The position numbers were made by a program, and so were the translations under genes. From positions 124,001-188,000 of the forward strand of contig NZ_JACSQN010000003.1 in the NCBI RefSeq assembly GCF_014836615.1: a stretch of 64,000 bases of DNA, written 5' to 3'. Origin of the DNA: Sporosarcina quadrami (lineage in GTDB: Bacteria > Bacillota > Bacilli > Bacillales_A > Planococcaceae). The notes below the pieces were generated by a model, which was not told the origin of the DNA, made no database searches, and was given only the letters and a program-made list of their open reading frames with translations. Below, piece after piece: positions 17,040 to 25,769 of the stretch (position 1 is the stretch's first letter; every line of letters starts with the position of its first letter).

Positions 17040-17879
17040 TTAATTCATCGAAATGGCAGGAATCAGAGATATGGTGCAGTTACGCTGATCGTCTGTTCCA
17101 CGAGCATCAGGTTTATGACGGAAGTGATTGATATTTTCGTAAATGATAGAAGCATTAATCGCTAATTCTTCATCTTCTAAGTCGATTGAGGAAATCGTAA
17201 TCGATTCGTCATCAAGTTCAATAAGCCGAAACGCTTGTTGATCTAAACACGCGGAGGTCTGTATGAATGTCCAATTATGCTCTTTGACAATGGAATCACA
17301 ATGCATATGGCCATTAAAGTAGATGCCGATACCCTTTTTTTGCTGTAGTAAATTCCAAATGTCGATACTTGGATGAATGGAGCCATTTTCAAAATCAGAG
17401 CCTTTTGTCGTGTTAAAGACAGGGTGGTGCGCAAAAACAAGTAACGGTTTTTCACCGGAATTTTGAATGATATGCTCAAACCATTCTAACTGATCTTCAT
17501 CCATCCACCCGCCCCAACGCTCAAAATCCAATTCGCGTGCTGTATCTAAAAATGCAAAGACAGCCTGTTCTGTTTCAAATGAATGATAGCTCTTTTGGCC
17601 AGTTAGATCGAGTAGTTCTTGTTTGGTTAAAGAATAGTTATCGTGATTACCTAGTACATGAATGAATTCGTGATGATCTCCAATTAAAGAATAAATGTTG
17701 TTCAACTCATGGGGCATACCGTAGTTTGTCAAATCTCCAAGAGACACATACAGTTGTGCATCGATTTCTAAAAAGCGTTCAATAAACTCCTCATAAAAGG
17801 TCGCTCTCGCTTGAAGTAATCCTGGGATTCTCTCATCGACGGCAGGGTAATGTAAATCGCTAAACAATGCAATTTTCAT
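17040..17879 (-). CDS. Calcineurin-like metallophosphoesterase
   Basis: 279 residues, cytoplasmic. All five dimetal motifs are present in order: FSDLHYP, SLGDLTNYG, LGNHDNY, FAHHPVF and NGHMHCD. The fold hydrolyses phosphomono- or diesters such as cyclic nucleotides or nucleic acid ends. The C-terminal 60 residues are family-specific and do not settle the substrate. It converges on the envelope operon, and a glycerophosphodiester substrate is possible but not shown. The ATG at 17879 follows AGAGGAGC. Confidence 0.88.
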   Translation of the reverse strand: MKIALFSDLHYPAVDERIPGLLQARATFYEEFIERFLEIDAQLYVSLGDLTNYGMPHELNNIYSLIGDHHEFIHVLGNHDNYSLTKQELLDLTGQKSYHSFETEQAVFAFLDTARELDFERWGGWMDEDQLEWFEHIIQNSGEKPLLVFAHHPVFNTTKGSDFENGSIHPSIDIWNLLQQKKGIGIYFNGHMHCDSIVKEHNWTFIQTSACLDQQAFRLIELDDESITISSIDLEDEELAINASIIYENINHFRHKPDARGTDDQRNCTISLIPAISMN

Positions 17880-17984
17880 GGAATGCTCCTCTCAATTTGA
17901 ATTCAAATTCATCATACATCTTGATTATAAAGAGCATGTAGTTGTCGTGTTAATAACTTGTAAAAAAGATGTGCGAAAAAGAAA

Positions 17985-18022
17985 GCCATCTCCAGTGGAA
18001 TTATCCGCAGAGATGGCTTTTT
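17985..18022. terminator. Terminator hairpin downstream of the LytTR/DUF3021 operon
   Basis: An 8-bp stem, GCCATCTC with GAGATGGC. The T-run TTTTTT lies on the plus-strand side, and on the minus strand the hairpin is followed by a shorter TTTC run, so termination of the minus-strand operon is likely but weaker. Confidence 0.6.
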
Positions 18023-18182
18023 TGCATTTATCGATTGAATAATTGTGTTTATCGATCGAATAGCTCCATTTATCGATTGAATAATTGTATATATCGATTG
18101 AATAGCAAAATATATCACCAAAAAGTTACTTAAAGACCAGTCCTCCGCTCGCCTTCACAACCCATTCAAGTCCTCATTCAAC
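17985..18182. repeat. 198-bp paralogous intergenic segment, copy B
   Basis: This is the counterpart of 6854-7051, with the same length and no indels. It holds a terminator hairpin (GCCATCTC/GAGATGGC), the 21-bp array with TATCG or TATCA at 18029, 18050, 18071, 18092 and 18113, and the last codons of the DUF3021 gene (18155-18182). The repeat therefore spans a gene end and its downstream region. Confidence 0.88.
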
Positions 18183-18565
18183 TTTTCAGCTTGTTTTCTG
18201 AAGTACATATAGAAAGCGAACCAAATAATGGCGTAGACTACAACGAACAAACCAAGTGTGCCGATGAATCCAACTGTTGTAAATGGAATCCAACCTAATA
18301 CGAAGGCGATGATGAAATAGAGGACGGATACACATAGGAAATGCAGCAAAGTCTGAATTGGCAATGTCAGTTTTTCATTTTCAAACAGCAAGGGCGTCAC
18401 TGTGAAGAACCATCCGCAAAAGACTTGCCCGATTGCGTTTTTAACTAAAATAGAGGAATCCAGGGTTTCATTTCCCCCGATGAAGATAACCGCAAATAAC
18501 ACGACAAGTGTAAGAAATGAACCGAAAAAGATCCCGAGTATACTTCTAATCAGAAATGTTTTCAT
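18155..18565 (-). CDS. DUF3021 membrane protein
   Basis: 136 residues with four predicted membrane helices and a short charged tail. DUF3021 proteins occur almost always next to a LytTR DNA-binding protein, as here, where the two reading frames overlap by four bases. They are thought to be the membrane partner that controls the regulator. The 3-prime end of this gene falls inside the duplicated segment, and the last codons are conserved in copy A at 7025-7051. Confidence 0.9.
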   Translation of the reverse strand: MKTFLIRSILGIFFGSFLTLVVLFAVIFIGGNETLDSSILVKNAIGQVFCGWFFTVTPLLFENEKLTLPIQTLLHFLCVSVLYFIIAFVLGWIPFTTVGFIGTLGLFVVVYAIIWFAFYMYFRKQAEKLNEDLNGL

Positions 18566-19020
18566 CCGTTTTTCCTCCTGTTCAATTTCAATGCTTCCTT
18601 AATGCCGTTGACATAAGTACGCGAAACGTATTCTTTCGCGCCGGACTTAAAATGAACACAAAGTGTCCCGTTGAAAGAAGCTTCGAATCGGCTTAACTCG
18701 TGTAAATTTGCGATGACCGATTTCGACAGCCGGATGAATTTCGCAGAAGGCAACATATCTTCAAGTTCATATAATTTCTCTTTTAGCATGAACGATCCAT
18801 CCGAAGTCACGGCAACAACCCCATCATTCTCTGTATGGAAGTAGTGAATGTCATCTGGTTTTAAAATATGTTGCATCTCTCCGTCACGTCCGACAAGAAA
18901 CTCAGTCTTCTTCCCTTTAAGAAAATCCAGAATTTCTTTTATTGAGTCATCCACTTCATTACAATGGATGGTCACTTTTGTTTCTTCATAATCGCTATCG
19001 ATGTCCAATGAAACTTTCAT
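18562..19020 (-). CDS. LytTR-family DNA-binding regulator without receiver domain
   Basis: 152 residues from the ATG at 19020, with GGGGGA nine bases upstream. An N-terminal segment of about 50 residues precedes a LytTR domain (about 50-150) with DIHYFHTENDGV, FIRLSKSVIANL and the Y-V-S-R-T-Y motif near the end. There is no phosphoacceptor domain, so activity is probably controlled by the DUF3021 partner. Direct repeats upstream of the operon suggest autoregulation. Confidence 0.9.
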   Translation of the reverse strand: MKVSLDIDSDYEETKVTIHCNEVDDSIKEILDFLKGKKTEFLVGRDGEMQHILKPDDIHYFHTENDGVVAVTSDGSFMLKEKLYELEDMLPSAKFIRLSKSVIANLHELSRFEASFNGTLCVHFKSGAKEYVSRTYVNGIKEALKLNRRKNG

Positions 19021-19073
19021 CCGCAGTATCCCCCAGTGAAATAAGTATTCTTCATATCGTACCATTTGCTAGC

Positions 19074-19817
19074 TCATTTCTTCACTTTATATACAAAACG
19101 AAGGAGTAGGAGTGAAATCGTTACACAACCGAGAATATATCCGATGGACAGCAACGATTGATTATCCACAATGAATTGACCATTCCACACAGCAATAAAT
19201 AATTGGTTCATATGATAAAGTGGGTTGAAATCGGCAATTGTCTGGACAAATGCAGGCATCATATCAACGGGCATCGCAAAGCCGCCTGAAATCATACCGA
19301 TTTGGAAGATGACGATGGAAAATACCAACGCCGCATTCACACTTGTGAATAATGAGTAAATCGCTGATGAAATGATGAGCAATGCAGCGTTCAGTAACAT
19401 GAAGAAACCAAAAGATGCTACGAAATTAAGTGGTACAAATGAAAGATCATGTACAATCATGCCGATGAAAAACACTAAGAAGTAGCCAAAACTTGTAATG
19501 ATAATCGATTTGAGTATGTTTGACAGCAAGAGTGTTTTCTTTGGAACAGGTGTTATGCTAATTCGCTTTTCTACGCCGATTGTCCGGTTCATCACCTGAT
19601 CGAATCCGAAAGCGAAAAAGACGACACCGAATGTGATCAGTAATATGAAGGAGGGCGTATACGTTTCCGCATAATTCAAGCCGCCCGCATAGGTGAAATC
19701 TCCGTATAGTGTCCCCATGAATAGATAGGTTGCAGGAGGAACGATGATTGTGAAAATAAGATAAAACAATTCCCGTGAAAATAATAATAGATCATATTTT
19801 AACTGGTTTACTAACAT
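19074..19817 (-). CDS. ABC-2 type exporter permease
   Basis: 247 residues from the ATG at 19817, which has AGGAGG upstream; the reading frame continues open to 19910 but overlaps the ATPase gene. Six hydrophobic segments and the ABC-2 signature region near PVDMMPAFVQ, followed by NPLYHMNQLF, are visible. It works with the ATPase encoded just upstream. Such exporters next to LytTR-DUF3021 often handle peptides or lipids, but the cargo is unknown. Confidence 0.9.
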   Translation of the reverse strand: MLVNQLKYDLLLFSRELFYLIFTIIVPPATYLFMGTLYGDFTYAGGLNYAETYTPSFILLITFGVVFFAFGFDQVMNRTIGVEKRISITPVPKKTLLLSNILKSIIITSFGYFLVFFIGMIVHDLSFVPLNFVASFGFFMLLNAALLIISSAIYSLFTSVNAALVFSIVIFQIGMISGGFAMPVDMMPAFVQTIADFNPLYHMNQLFIAVWNGQFIVDNQSLLSIGYILGCVTISLLLLRFVYKVKK

Positions 19818-19833
19818 GTGAAAGCCTCCTAAT

Positions 19834-20553
19834 CTACATAGATACTTTTGAAAGATAAAAGTCGTGAATTGATTTATAGCCTGAATCCAAAATTCTTTTT
19901 GTCGTATCAAACGTTTCTCCTACTCCATCATTCAACAGCATCACTTTATCGCAATACAATTCAACCTCATCCATATTATGCGTTGTCAAAATCACGGTTC
20001 CCCCCGTACGTTTGTTGTATTTCGTAATGTACGCCCATAGTATGTTCCGCATATGTGGATCGAGGCCAGTCGTCGGTTCATCCAATATAAGCATTTTCGG
20101 TTCGGATAAAAAGGCAATTGCTAAACTCACAATTTGCTTCCAGCCCCCGGATAATTTATTGAAATACGTTTTCCGATAAGGCTCCAATTTAAAATCAGCA
20201 ATGATTTTTTCGATGTTGACTGAGGATTTGTAATAAGCTTTGAAGAGCTTCAACAATTCCACGACTTTCAACGATTTGTAAAATTGTGTAGGCTGCAAGA
20301 CGACTGAAATCTGTTTGCGGATGCCTTCAAGTTGATGTGTAGATAGAGAACGGACCTCCTTATCAAACACGAATACATTTCCTTCGTCATACGTTTTCAA
20401 TGTCATCAGTATCTCTAAAAATGTCGATTTCCCAGCTCCGTTTTTGCCAATGACTCCGATGATTTCCCCAGCTTGAGCAGTAAAATCAATCCCGCGCAAC
20501 ACTTTGTTTGTCCCATACGACTTCTTCAACTGTTTCACATGCACAATTTCCAC
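19834..20553 (-). CDS. ABC exporter ATPase
   Basis: 239 residues. Walker A is GKNGAGKST, the signature is LSGGWKQ, Walker B is MLILDEPTTGLDP, and the switch His is in TTHNMDE. The start chosen is the GTG at 20553, because GGAGGG lies six bases upstream; the ATG at 20559 is only one base from that ribosome site. First gene of the ATPase-permease-LytTR-DUF3021 operon. Confidence 0.92.
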   Translation of the reverse strand: MEIVHVKQLKKSYGTNKVLRGIDFTAQAGEIIGVIGKNGAGKSTFLEILMTLKTYDEGNVFVFDKEVRSLSTHQLEGIRKQISVVLQPTQFYKSLKVVELLKLFKAYYKSSVNIEKIIADFKLEPYRKTYFNKLSGGWKQIVSLAIAFLSEPKMLILDEPTTGLDPHMRNILWAYITKYNKRTGGTVILTTHNMDEVELYCDKVMLLNDGVGETFDTTKRILDSGYKSIHDFYLSKVSM

Positions 20554-20586
20554 TGTCATCCCTCCGTAGTTGTTCTTCGTATCTCT

Positions 20587-20650
20587 ACTATAGAAAGAAA
20601 ACGGAAATTCGTCTGCTAATTCTCGGTCACTGGCCCGTTTCGGTCGGTCA
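20587..20650 (-). promoter_or_regulatory. Candidate LytTR-controlled promoter
   Basis: On the minus strand TATAGT (20592-20587) forms a good -10, but the -35 position 17 bp upstream (CAGACG) is poor. Just upstream lie two direct copies of TGACCGA at 20629-20623 and 20650-20644, exactly 21 bp apart. LytTR proteins bind direct repeats about two helical turns apart, so this is probably the autoregulatory site. Confidence 0.65.
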
Positions 20651-20807
20651 GTTGCATTTAAACGTATGTGAGATGCACAGCATGTAAAAGGAGATTACGG
20701 AGTATTTGTAGAATATGAACTAGGGGGTTCAAAATTACACGTTTTTAAGCCCTTAACGCTTTTTGAATTTATTACTAATATTTTCTTTGGTAAATGGGGA
20801 GAGCAAA

Positions 20808-21353
20808 ATGATACTTATGATAAATGGCGCATTTGGTGTCGGAAAGACGTCCGTTGCAAATGAATTATTGAGCAGGATGGATGGGGCAATGCTGTTTGAT
20901 CCGGAAGTGGTGGGATTCATGCTTCGGCATATCATTCCGGATGATGTAAAACTTGAAAACGAGCGAACAGGGGATTTTCAAGACTTGGATATGTGGAAAC
21001 CATTAACGGTTGAAGTGGCAAGACAACTTCGCAAGACATACGGCAAGGACTTGATTGTACCGATGACAATTTATAATGAAGACTATTTTAATACGATTCA
21101 TGATGGATTTTTAGAAATGGATTCTGAAACGTATCATTTTTGTTTGGTTGCGGAAAAGGAAATAATCCATGAGCGGCTTATTGAACGAGGGGAAGAGGAA
21201 GGCAATTGGTGCTTCCAGCAGACGGATAAATGTCTGGAAGGATTTAAGAATTTTGACGTGAATCAATTCATTGAGACTGATGATATTAGTATAGAAGAGA
21301 TCGCGGAATTCATTTGCAAAGAGATTGGACAGGGAGTGAAGTCATCATGTTAG
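20808..21353 (+). CDS. TmrB-like P-loop kinase
   Basis: 181 residues from the ATG at 20808, with GGGGAG upstream. The P-loop GAFGVGKTS is at the N-terminus. The FDPEVVGF, LIVPMTI, YFN and QTDKCLEGF segments match the order seen in TmrB, the membrane-associated ATP-binding protein that gives tunicamycin resistance in Bacillus subtilis. C-terminal membrane-binding helix residues of TmrB are shortened here. It starts a run of small detoxification-like genes and overlaps the next gene. Confidence 0.82.
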   Translation: MILMINGAFGVGKTSVANELLSRMDGAMLFDPEVVGFMLRHIIPDDVKLENERTGDFQDLDMWKPLTVEVARQLRKTYGKDLIVPMTIYNEDYFNTIHDGFLEMDSETYHFCLVAEKEIIHERLIERGEEEGNWCFQQTDKCLEGFKNFDVNQFIETDDISIEEIAEFICKEIGQGVKSSC

Positions 21354-21892
21354 GTTTGGATAAAGACGTAGTCGCGTTAAATGCGTATGACAAGGAATGG
21401 AAAGTGCTTTTTGAAAAGGAAAAAGAGTTATTGGAGTCGTTGATAGGTGAGCATATCGTTGAAATCCAGCATATTGGGAGTACAGCGATTGAAGGAATTG
21501 CAGCGAAGCCAATGATTGATGTCTTAATAGGCGTGCAGGCATTGGACGATGCGAAGAAGTTTGATAAATATCTTTTGAGAGATGCCGACATCTATCAGTT
21601 AGGACGAGTGGAAGTTGAAGGGAAAGTCGTCTATGCGAAGTTTTCGGATTTAGAAGCACTGACAAAAACGCATGTTTACCACGTCGTTGAACATAAAGGT
21701 GATTGGTGGCAACAACATACATTGTTTAGGGATTATTTGAATGAGCATCAGGATGTAGCAATGGAATACGAAATATTGAAGAAGGAACTTGCAGTGAAAT
21801 ATCCAGATAATGAGCGGGATTATGCGGACGCTAAGAAAGCGTTCGTGGATGAAGTAGTGGAATTGGCGGAGAAAGAATTATTTGCTAAATAG
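21347..21892 (+). CDS. GrpB/UPF0157-family nucleotidyltransferase-like protein
   Basis: 181 residues. The family signature HIGSTAIEGIAAKPMIDVLI carries the nucleotidyltransferase-like GS and D-x-D-type positions (residues about 45-65). FLNEHQDVAMEYE-type sequence follows near residue 140. Family function is unclear, with fusions to dephospho-CoA kinase known in other bacteria. The ATG at 21347 lies seven bases before the stop of the TmrB-like gene, so the two are translationally coupled. Confidence 0.85.
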   Translation: MLGLDKDVVALNAYDKEWKVLFEKEKELLESLIGEHIVEIQHIGSTAIEGIAAKPMIDVLIGVQALDDAKKFDKYLLRDADIYQLGRVEVEGKVVYAKFSDLEALTKTHVYHVVEHKGDWWQQHTLFRDYLNEHQDVAMEYEILKKELAVKYPDNERDYADAKKAFVDEVVELAEKELFAK

Positions 21893-21969
21893 TATAGATT
21901 CTATGATTGCATTAGTAAACTCGGAAAATATTGTTGATTTACGTACATGAATCTATTGGAGGAAGTGAA

Positions 21970-22911
21970 ATGTTAATTCAAAATGGTCGATTAGCTATCC
22001 GCGAACTACTAGAAGAGGATAAACTTCTTTTAGCTAAGTGGTTGTCAGATCCTGAAGTTCTCCAGTTTTACGAAGGTAGGGATCGCCCATTAGACATGGC
22101 GAAAGTAGAAGAAGACTTTTTTGGAGAAGCGGACAATGAAACTCGTTGTTTGATTATATATGATGAAGCCCCGATTGGATACATTCAGTTTTATCCCGTA
22201 GGTGAAGAAGAAAGACAGGTGTATGGCTATTCAAACCCAGCTGAAGTTTTGTTTGGCATGGATCAGTTCATAGGGGAGCCAGTCTATTGGAATAAAGGTA
22301 TCGGCACACAACTGATTGAGACAATTGTGGAGTATTTATTGACTGAGAAAGGTGCAGAACGCATTGTAATGGACCCTCAAACGTGGAATGAGCGAGCAAT
22401 CCGTTGCTATGAGAAATGCGGATTCGAGAAGGTGAAGCTGCTACCAAAACATGAATGGCATGAAGGTGAGTATAGGGACTGTTGGTTGATTGAGTATGTT
22501 AGAGGTAAGGGAATCCAACTCCGGAATCGGGGATCGGCCGTTATCATTGAGTCAGGAAAAGTTGCGGTCATCAAAAGAATACGTGAAGGTAAAGAGTATT
22601 TCGTATTTCCTGGCGGTGGTATTGAAGAAGATGAAAGCCCGGAACAAGCTACTATCCGGGAAGCATTTGAAGAATTAGGTGTACATATTGAAATTAAAGA
22701 AAGCATCGGAACCGTCCACTTTAATGGTGTGCAGTATTATTTCTTATCGGAAATTATAGGCGGAACATTTGGGACAGGTAGCTTTGAAGAATACGGAGAA
22801 AATCATAATCGAGGTAGTTACGAACCGATGTGGTTACCAATTGACAAGCTCGTTTCACTTGATGTGCGTCCAATGGAAATTGCGGAGGTGGTAACGGAAC
22901 TAGTGGGCTAG
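21970..22911 (+). CDS. GNAT acetyltransferase fused to Nudix hydrolase
   Basis: 313 residues from the ATG at 21970 with GGAGGAAG upstream. Residues 1-175 are a GNAT domain close to the aminoglycoside 6-prime-acetyltransferase group (RLAIRELLEED, WNKGIGTQL acetyl-CoA loop, NERAIRCYEKCGF). Residues 180-313 are a Nudix domain with an intact box, GG-x5-E-x7-REAFEELG. No frame break separates the halves. The fusion could join acetyl transfer to hydrolysis of a nucleotide-linked product, but the substrate of either half is not known. Confidence 0.9.
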   Translation: MLIQNGRLAIRELLEEDKLLLAKWLSDPEVLQFYEGRDRPLDMAKVEEDFFGEADNETRCLIIYDEAPIGYIQFYPVGEEERQVYGYSNPAEVLFGMDQFIGEPVYWNKGIGTQLIETIVEYLLTEKGAERIVMDPQTWNERAIRCYEKCGFEKVKLLPKHEWHEGEYRDCWLIEYVRGKGIQLRNRGSAVIIESGKVAVIKRIREGKEYFVFPGGGIEEDESPEQATIREAFEELGVHIEIKESIGTVHFNGVQYYFLSEIIGGTFGTGSFEEYGENHNRGSYEPMWLPIDKLVSLDVRPMEIAEVVTELVG

Positions 22912-22965
22912 AAGAAGTATCAGCGGAAATAAGACTGATGGGATAGAGAAGGGTGGGGAGTAGCT

Positions 22966-23469
22966 ATGTCGTTTACATACGTAGATTGGGGCGGGCATAA
23001 AGTGAAGCTCACATGGATTCAGGATCTGATGCCCGAGCGAGAACTGATCACAAGTGTCCATGCATTTTGTTTTCATGAAGAAAAGCTGTTATTAGTTAAT
23101 TTAAATCATAGAGGGTGGGATTTTCCGGGAGGGCATATTGAAGTTGGTGAAACAGTAGAAGCATGTATCCACCGTGAAGTGTTAGAAGAAGCTTATGTTG
23201 AAGGTGATTGTCATTTTCTCGGTGCCATCGAAGTGAATCATGAGGAAAACCCATTATGGAATGAAACAAGTCCTTATCCGAAAGTGGGTTACCAAGTTTT
23301 TTGTCGGATGGATATTACGGAATTCTTCCCCTTTGACGCGGCATTTGAGTCAACGGAGCGGACGCTAATTACGCCGGAAGAGGCGGCTCATTATCACAAA
23401 GGCTGGCAGAGGGGATATGAAGAAATCATGGAGGCTGCCTTGCAATTTAATAGGTTATCTATTGAATAG
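22966..23469 (+). CDS. Nudix hydrolase
   Basis: 167 residues. The Nudix box is present near residue 55-78 (GGHIEVGE...REVLEEA) with the catalytic Glu residues intact and Ala in place of the usual final Gly. It is a separate enzyme from the Nudix half of its upstream neighbour. Substrates of such proteins range from nucleoside diphosphate derivatives to oxidised nucleotides, and the sequence gives no decision. The ATG at 22966 has GGTGGGGAG upstream. Confidence 0.88.
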   Translation: MSFTYVDWGGHKVKLTWIQDLMPERELITSVHAFCFHEEKLLLVNLNHRGWDFPGGHIEVGETVEACIHREVLEEAYVEGDCHFLGAIEVNHEENPLWNETSPYPKVGYQVFCRMDITEFFPFDAAFESTERTLITPEEAAHYHKGWQRGYEEIMEAALQFNRLSIE

Positions 23470-23599
23470 GATTTGGCATCTATTTCATAACAATTGTACT
23501 CACCTAGTAGGGACAAGCGGGTTACGAAAAGGCTTGCAGTGAACCAAATAATGGACTCCTATTTACTAATAGAATAATAAAATGAAACAGGTGGTCTGC

Positions 23600-24067
23600 A
23601 TGCGAACTAGAAAACTGGAACCACATGAATCACCTCCATACGACCTACTCCTCCTAGCTGATCCATCACGTCAGCTCATTGAAACTTACTTAGCTGATGG
23701 TGAATGTTATATTGTCGAGGAAAAAGGTGAAATTATTGGGGTCTTTGTAGTAGTAGAACTACACAACGAAACAATGGAAATTAAAAATATCGCCGTCCGT
23801 GAACATATGCAAGGTCAAGGGATTGGCAAGAAGCTAGTATTCGATGCGATACGTATTGCAAAAGAGAATGGCTATGCAACCGTTGAAATCGGCACAGGCA
23901 ATTCCAGTATCGGGCAGCTTGCGCTCTATCAAAAATGCGGATTTCGCATTACGGGTGTGATCCAAGACTTTTTTATGGATCTATATGATGAAATTATCAT
24001 GGAAGATGGCATTCAATGCATGGATATGATTCGACTTGAAATGAACATACAGAAAGTAGGAGTGTAA
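23600..24067 (+). CDS. GNAT-family N-acetyltransferase
   Basis: 155 residues from the ATG at 23600, which has CAGGTGG upstream; the in-frame ATG at 23582 has no ribosome site. The acetyl-CoA binding segment is EIKNIAVREHMQGQGIGKKL and the later YQKCGFR is typical. Acceptor not known. The stop is immediately followed by the ATG of the S66 peptidase gene, so the two form an operon. Confidence 0.87.
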   Translation: MRTRKLEPHESPPYDLLLLADPSRQLIETYLADGECYIVEEKGEIIGVFVVVELHNETMEIKNIAVREHMQGQGIGKKLVFDAIRIAKENGYATVEIGTGNSSIGQLALYQKCGFRITGVIQDFFMDLYDEIIMEDGIQCMDMIRLEMNIQKVGV

Positions 24068-25033
24068 ATGCTAATACCACAGAAGCTTAAAAAAGGGGAT
24101 GAAGTACGCATTGTTGCACCGAGTCGCAGTGCGAGTATTTTATCAGAAGAAGGCGTCCGGTTTGCGAAGGAACGGTTAGAAAACTTAGGTTTTACTGTAA
24201 CCTTTGGCAAAAATGTTTTTGAATCTGATATTCAAAACTCAACATCGATCGAGCAAAGAATAGAAGATCTGCATGCTGCATTCGAGGATGAAAACGTGAA
24301 AGGTATTCTGACTGTAATCGGTGGGTTTAATTCAAACGAGATATTGCCTTATATCGATTATGATCTCATAAAAAAGAATCCGAAAGTTTTCTGTGGGTAT
24401 AGCGATATAACGGCTATCGCTACGGCGATTACTACGCAAACGGGAATGGTCACCTATTCCGGCCCTCATTTCTCGAGTTTTCAAATGAAAAAAGGCCAAG
24501 GATATCAAACAGAGCATTTCATGAAGTGTCTCATGCAAGATGAGCCTTATTGTGTAGAGGAATCTGTTGAATGGAGCGATGATGCATGGTATTTGGACCA
24601 GGAAAATCGTAATTTCGAGAAGTCTGCATGGAAAACCTATACGCCGGGAATGGCAACAGGTCAGTTATGGGGTGGAAATCTCTGTACGCTCAATTTGCTG
24701 CAAGGAACGAACTATATGCCTAAAATCGAAAATGCCATCTTGTTTGTGGAAGACGATGAAATGACCATTCCAGAAACATTCGCAAGGGATTTGACGTCGC
24801 TTTTGCAAAATGCACATTCAGTTAATGGAGTAGTAATCGGAAGGTTCCAGCGTGAATCCAAAATATCGGAGGAACAACTGATCTTCATTCTTGATAAGCA
24901 CCCAATGCTGAAAGAAATCCCTGTAGTATACGATGTGGATTTCGGGCATACACAACCAATGTTCACATTTCCTATTGGAGGAGAAGTACAGGTGGATGCA
25001 ACAGAACGGCAGTTGAAATTGATCAAGTTCTGA
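24068..25033 (+). CDS. S66-family LD-carboxypeptidase/MccF-like serine peptidase
   Basis: 321 residues, cytoplasmic. The nucleophile Ser is in FCGYSDITA (near residue 112), the Glu in FVEDDE (near 225) and the His in DFGHTQP (near 295), the Ser-Glu-His triad of family S66. The family includes LdcA, which cuts muropeptides, and MccF, which gives immunity to the nucleotide antibiotic microcin C by cutting its acyl-amide bond. The length and the GNAT partner fit MccF slightly better, but muropeptide recycling cannot be excluded. Confidence 0.88.
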   Translation: MLIPQKLKKGDEVRIVAPSRSASILSEEGVRFAKERLENLGFTVTFGKNVFESDIQNSTSIEQRIEDLHAAFEDENVKGILTVIGGFNSNEILPYIDYDLIKKNPKVFCGYSDITAIATAITTQTGMVTYSGPHFSSFQMKKGQGYQTEHFMKCLMQDEPYCVEESVEWSDDAWYLDQENRNFEKSAWKTYTPGMATGQLWGGNLCTLNLLQGTNYMPKIENAILFVEDDEMTIPETFARDLTSLLQNAHSVNGVVIGRFQRESKISEEQLIFILDKHPMLKEIPVVYDVDFGHTQPMFTFPIGGEVQVDATERQLKLIKF

Positions 25034-25142
25034 GCGAATCCTCTTCCTGGAAATGTTCACAAATACGTTGGATGACAACCGGCAGTTTTCCTATTACTCT
25101 GAGAGTATATGATTGTGAAGTTTCCGTGAGGAGGTTGTCGGG

Positions 25143-25529
25143 GTGAAACGGCTATTGTTGCCAATACTACTAGTTGCAGCTGGCGTCATGAGTGGTTGTG
25201 TCTATGAATATACAGATGAAGATGGTTATCGGATGGCGGTCATTAACGAAGGGTTCCCAGTTCCGAAAAATGCGTATGAAGTCAAACCAGAAGACTGTAC
25301 GACAGAAATTGCGAAGTCGGCGAAATACAAGTTGAAAGGGATCGGGGATGAAGAAGGTACCCCGCCTGAAGAGTATTTGGAAGAAATCCAGAGCTGGGGC
25401 TGGACAGAGCTTGAAGACAAGCGGGTTGGACATATCCATTACTATGAGAAAAAAGGAAAAATCATGTCGCTCATCATCCAGGAAAATGTATTTGATTTGT
25501 TTGAAATGACGGATAACATAGAGTTGTAA
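25143..25529 (+). CDS. Small lipoprotein, function unknown
   Basis: 128 residues. Signal peptide with lipobox MSGC near residue 19, then a Tyr- and Asp-rich segment (CVYEYTDEDGY) and a compact beta-rich domain. GTG start at 25143 with GAGGAGG ten bases upstream. No known domain is recognised. It lies between the S66 peptidase and the NAD-salvage operon, facing the same way. Confidence 0.75.
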   Translation: MKRLLLPILLVAAGVMSGCVYEYTDEDGYRMAVINEGFPVPKNAYEVKPEDCTTEIAKSAKYKLKGIGDEEGTPPEEYLEEIQSWGWTELEDKRVGHIHYYEKKGKIMSLIIQENVFDLFEMTDNIEL

Positions 25530-25645
25530 CACGCCACCCCTTAAATCGACTAGGAAGGCTGTCGCCTGTGGGATTCTAGCGTTCTCCGTCCATTTAAGAA
25601 AAGGTTGAATGAGAATAAAGGTAAGGAAGCTTGCACCTGCGCTTT

Positions 25646-25680
25646 TAAGAAGCGCAACGGTGTGGGCTTTTTTTTTTCGA
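25646..25680 (+). terminator. Strong intrinsic terminator
   Basis: TGCGCTT pairs with AAGCGCA around TTAAG, with an outer GCACC/GGTGT extension, and nine or ten Ts follow. It separates the lipoprotein gene from the pnuC promoter. Confidence 0.85.
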
Positions 25681-25689
25681 AAATAGTAG

Positions 25690-25756
25690 TTGACTTTACA
25701 TAGATACAATCATATACTAAGTATAACAAATAGGTACGATTTGTAACTAAGTTAAA
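25690..25756 (+). promoter_or_regulatory. pnuC promoter with two candidate NrtR operators
   Basis: TTGACT at 25690-25695 and TATACT at 25713-25718 are 17 bp apart, a normal sigma-A promoter. The 13-bp palindrome TATACTAAGTATA (25713-25725) covers the -10, and a second palindrome TAACTAAGTTA (25744-25754) lies downstream. Both share the core ACTAAGT, which recurs before nrtR (27646-27652). NrtR proteins are encoded in this locus and repress NAD genes, so these are likely its sites. Confidence 0.65.
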
Positions 25757-25769
25757 GGAGGAGTATGAA

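Noticed and set aside
25531..25645. Riboswitch before pnuC
   Set aside because: No known riboswitch consensus is visible, and the terminator precedes the pnuC promoter, so it ends the upstream gene.
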